A stretch of DNA of 48,882 nt from a virus: positions 1 to 48,882 of IMG/VR virus record IMGVR_UViG_3300032954_000024, one strand, 5' to 3'. Below are positions 47,374 to 48,882 of this stretch, in pieces (the first letter of the stretch is position 1; every line of letters starts with the position of its first letter). The notes under the pieces were generated by a model that had not been told where the DNA came from, did not search any database, and saw only the letters and a list, made by a program, of their open reading frames with translations. The translations under genes and the position numbers were made by a program.

Positions 47374-48723
47374 CTATGCTAACGCGCGCCATGTGCCAGG
47401 GCTCCCGGATGCTGTGCAAAGCCAGCCCGAGATCGATGACATATTTGCGCCGCCGATGTTGCGGATGAAAGTCCCCTGATAATACTGACCACTGGTCGGC
47501 GCGGCCGTAGGTGCGCCTGAATATGGCGTCAGGCCGCCAGCCCACGAGATTACGCCGTTGAGGATAATCGGCTGCACGCCAGCAATCGCCAGGATCGCGC
47601 CCGAGGGACCTATGGGCGAATTCCACATGATCGTGTCAATCACGTCCGCCCCATAAGTATCCTGGTACCAGAAATTGGTGCAGATATTGGCCTGATTCAT
47701 ATTGCACTGGATATCCTTCCAGTAAGTCGTGCCGCCACCGGCATTCTGAATGCAATATCCAGGCGAACCGCCGGTCGCTGAGTCTACCGATAGGTAGATA
47801 TCACTGAACGAATTGGCCGACGGCCCCCCTCCGATATAGATAAATGGCTGCCCCTGATAGGTTTCATTCTCCAGCTTGACGCGGCTGAAATACATCCCAT
47901 TGGGACCGCCAGCGCTATTTCCGGGACCCTGCGTGAGAGCAATACCTTGTCCCGCAAAGACTTCCAGATGGATATCAGAAAAGAAACACTGATTCGTCGT
48001 ATCCAGGCTCAAGCCGGCGCCGGAGCTTGCGGCTGAGTTCTGGAGATTCATAACCGGAGTTGATGTATTGCCAGAGCAGCCTATTGCTTCAATCCGAAAG
48101 AAGCGCGAGTCCCAGAGTTGAGCGAACGAGCAGAAACCGCCGGAGATATAGTTGCCGAATAGGTTGGAGCACATGAGTTCTTGATTATAGTAACCACGTA
48201 TGCCGACCACCCCGGATGAACTATTGCCGGATATCTGGAAGTTGGCGAGCATCTGATTGAGATTGGGCGAATTGGTGGAAGCTCCAGCACTCAGATCGAT
48301 AAGATAGCTGCCGTTGCCGTTTATGAGGAAATTCGTCCCAAATCCCTCGCCCACAAGAGAGCAATGCGCTGGCAGGGATATGGCGTTGGGATTGAGAAGA
48401 TACTGGCCGGCAGGCGCATAGATCAACCCACCGGAGGCGGGGAGCGCCGCAATAGCGCTCGTGAAAGCTGCCGTATCATTGGTCGAACCGTTGCCAGTTG
48501 CTCCGAAGTTTAGGACGTTTAATTTGGTCCAAATGCCAGGAATGGAGACAACGAAATCCTGCATTTGCTGCGGCGTAATGCCACCGGCAGGGCCGGCAAG
48601 GGGAAACGAATTCGATTGCAGATAGCTTGACGTGCGGGGAACGCCGGTCGCTTGGGCATACAAAGCCCAAAGCGCTGCGGGAGCCACAAGGGCCGACGTT
48701 TTGAAGAGGCTGCGGCGGTCCAT
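47374..48723 (-). CDS. Beta-helix tailspike-like protein with Tat signal, 449 aa
   Basis: The N-terminus 'MDRRSLFKTSALVAPAALW' has a twin-arginine motif (RRSLFK) and a hydrophobic stretch: a Tat export signal. Residues about 65-130 match the pectate-lyase-like superfamily ('LNFGATGNGSTNDTAAFTSAIAAL', 'GLIYAPAGQYLL'). The remainder repeats short beta-helix coils ending in a small C-terminal domain. It probably binds or cleaves host polysaccharide. Confidence 0.75.
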   Translation of the reverse strand: MDRRSLFKTSALVAPAALWALYAQATGVPRTSSYLQSNSFPLAGPAGGITPQQMQDFVVSIPGIWTKLNVLNFGATGNGSTNDTAAFTSAIAALPASGGLIYAPAGQYLLNPNAISLPAHCSLVGEGFGTNFLINGNGSYLIDLSAGASTNSPNLNQMLANFQISGNSSSGVVGIRGYYNQELMCSNLFGNYISGGFCSFAQLWDSRFFRIEAIGCSGNTSTPVMNLQNSAASSGAGLSLDTTNQCFFSDIHLEVFAGQGIALTQGPGNSAGGPNGMYFSRVKLENETYQGQPFIYIGGGPSANSFSDIYLSVDSATGGSPGYCIQNAGGGTTYWKDIQCNMNQANICTNFWYQDTYGADVIDTIMWNSPIGPSGAILAIAGVQPIILNGVISWAGGLTPYSGAPTAAPTSGQYYQGTFIRNIGGANMSSISGWLCTASGSPGTWRALA

Positions 48724-48725
48724 AT

Positions 48726-48882
48726 CTATGATCCTATCTTTTGTTTGAGCAATGAAAGACCAAGCGCCTTGGCTTCATCTGTCCTTCTATACAGTCCTGG
48801 GTAAATGTCCCTAAATCCCAATTGATCGTAATAATCAGAGCGCCACTGTGAACACTCTGCGATGAAAGTGGCGGGATCGATC
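48726..48882 (-). CDS. C-terminal part of an unidentified protein (partial)
   Basis: 51 codons end at TAG 48726-48728; the gene begins beyond the right edge. The visible end ('CSQWRSDYYDQLGFRDIYPG', then a Lys/Leu-rich helix) is not assignable. It is directly upstream of the tailspike gene in the leftward late transcript. Confidence 0.55.
   Translation of the reverse strand, partial: IDPATFIAECSQWRSDYYDQLGFRDIYPGLYRRTDEAKALGLSLLKQKIGS

Noticed and set aside
1-48882. Complete circular genome
   Set aside because: No tail tube, nozzle or internal virion genes are recognisable and both ends cut genes. The in-frame joining of the ends is not sufficient proof.

Overview
The window is a 48.9 kb piece of a tailed double-stranded DNA phage (Caudoviricetes), either free or as a metagenomic contig. 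A large terminase, an N4 gp56-type major capsid protein, a portal and a scaffold are all recognisable. Several small proteins resemble types I associate with phages of Alphaproteobacteria (for example the 'WIAGAIKHPGALHKELGVP' protein, the 'AQHRFF..AKKAGVPQSVGKDF' protein, and a protein fused to a ribosome modulation factor-like domain). The host is therefore probably an alphaproteobacterium, which is an inference. No integrase is visible. An XRE repressor and an operator-rich control region suggest regulated, possibly temperate, gene expression.

Layout. (1) From 28.5 kb down to 0.1 kb lies one long leftward (minus-strand) late operon. Its order is small-terminase candidate, terminase large subunit (carrying an intein), small conserved proteins, three consecutive proteins with Sec signal peptides (a fibre-like protein, a 1891-residue multi-glycosidase/esterase, a small secreted protein), portal, glycine-rich protein, methyltransferase, TPR-glycosyltransferase, a 21-fold Pro-rich repeat protein, scaffold, major capsid protein, small virion-type proteins, and a methyltransferase cut by the window edge. 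Tail tube or nozzle genes are not seen and probably lie beyond the left edge. (2) From 31.1 to 28.6 kb is a leftward early operon headed by an XRE repressor. (3) Positions 31.1-31.8 kb form a control region with nine TGTAAY boxes and a rightward promoter. (4) From 31.8 to 34.75 kb are rightward accessory genes (DUF932-type, an Ala-rich repeat protein, small proteins), ending in a set of convergent terminators. (5) From 38.6 to 35.0 kb a leftward replication operon carries a DnaB-like helicase and a replisome-organiser-type protein, interrupted by about 420 nt of non-coding, highly structured sequence. (6) From 38.7 to 40.5 kb are an RHH-like regulator, a RusA resolvase and the RMF-domain protein. 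(7) Positions 40.67-40.86 kb hold a tRNA-like element whose 3' part precedes its 5' part, and a tRNA-Thr(UGU)-like gene. (8) From 40.9 to 47.2 kb rightward genes encode recombination (DnaQ-like exonuclease, long RecT), a spanin-like pair, a lipase-like hydrolase and a sedolisin. (9) A holin-like protein, a Tat-signal beta-helix tailspike and a truncated gene run leftward to the right edge.

The most unusual points are the apparently permuted tRNA, the exported three-glycosidase giant inside the virion operon, the structured RNA downstream of the helicase gene, the terminase intein with an atypical C-terminus, and a lysis region with a sedolisin and a lipase-like enzyme but no recognisable endolysin.
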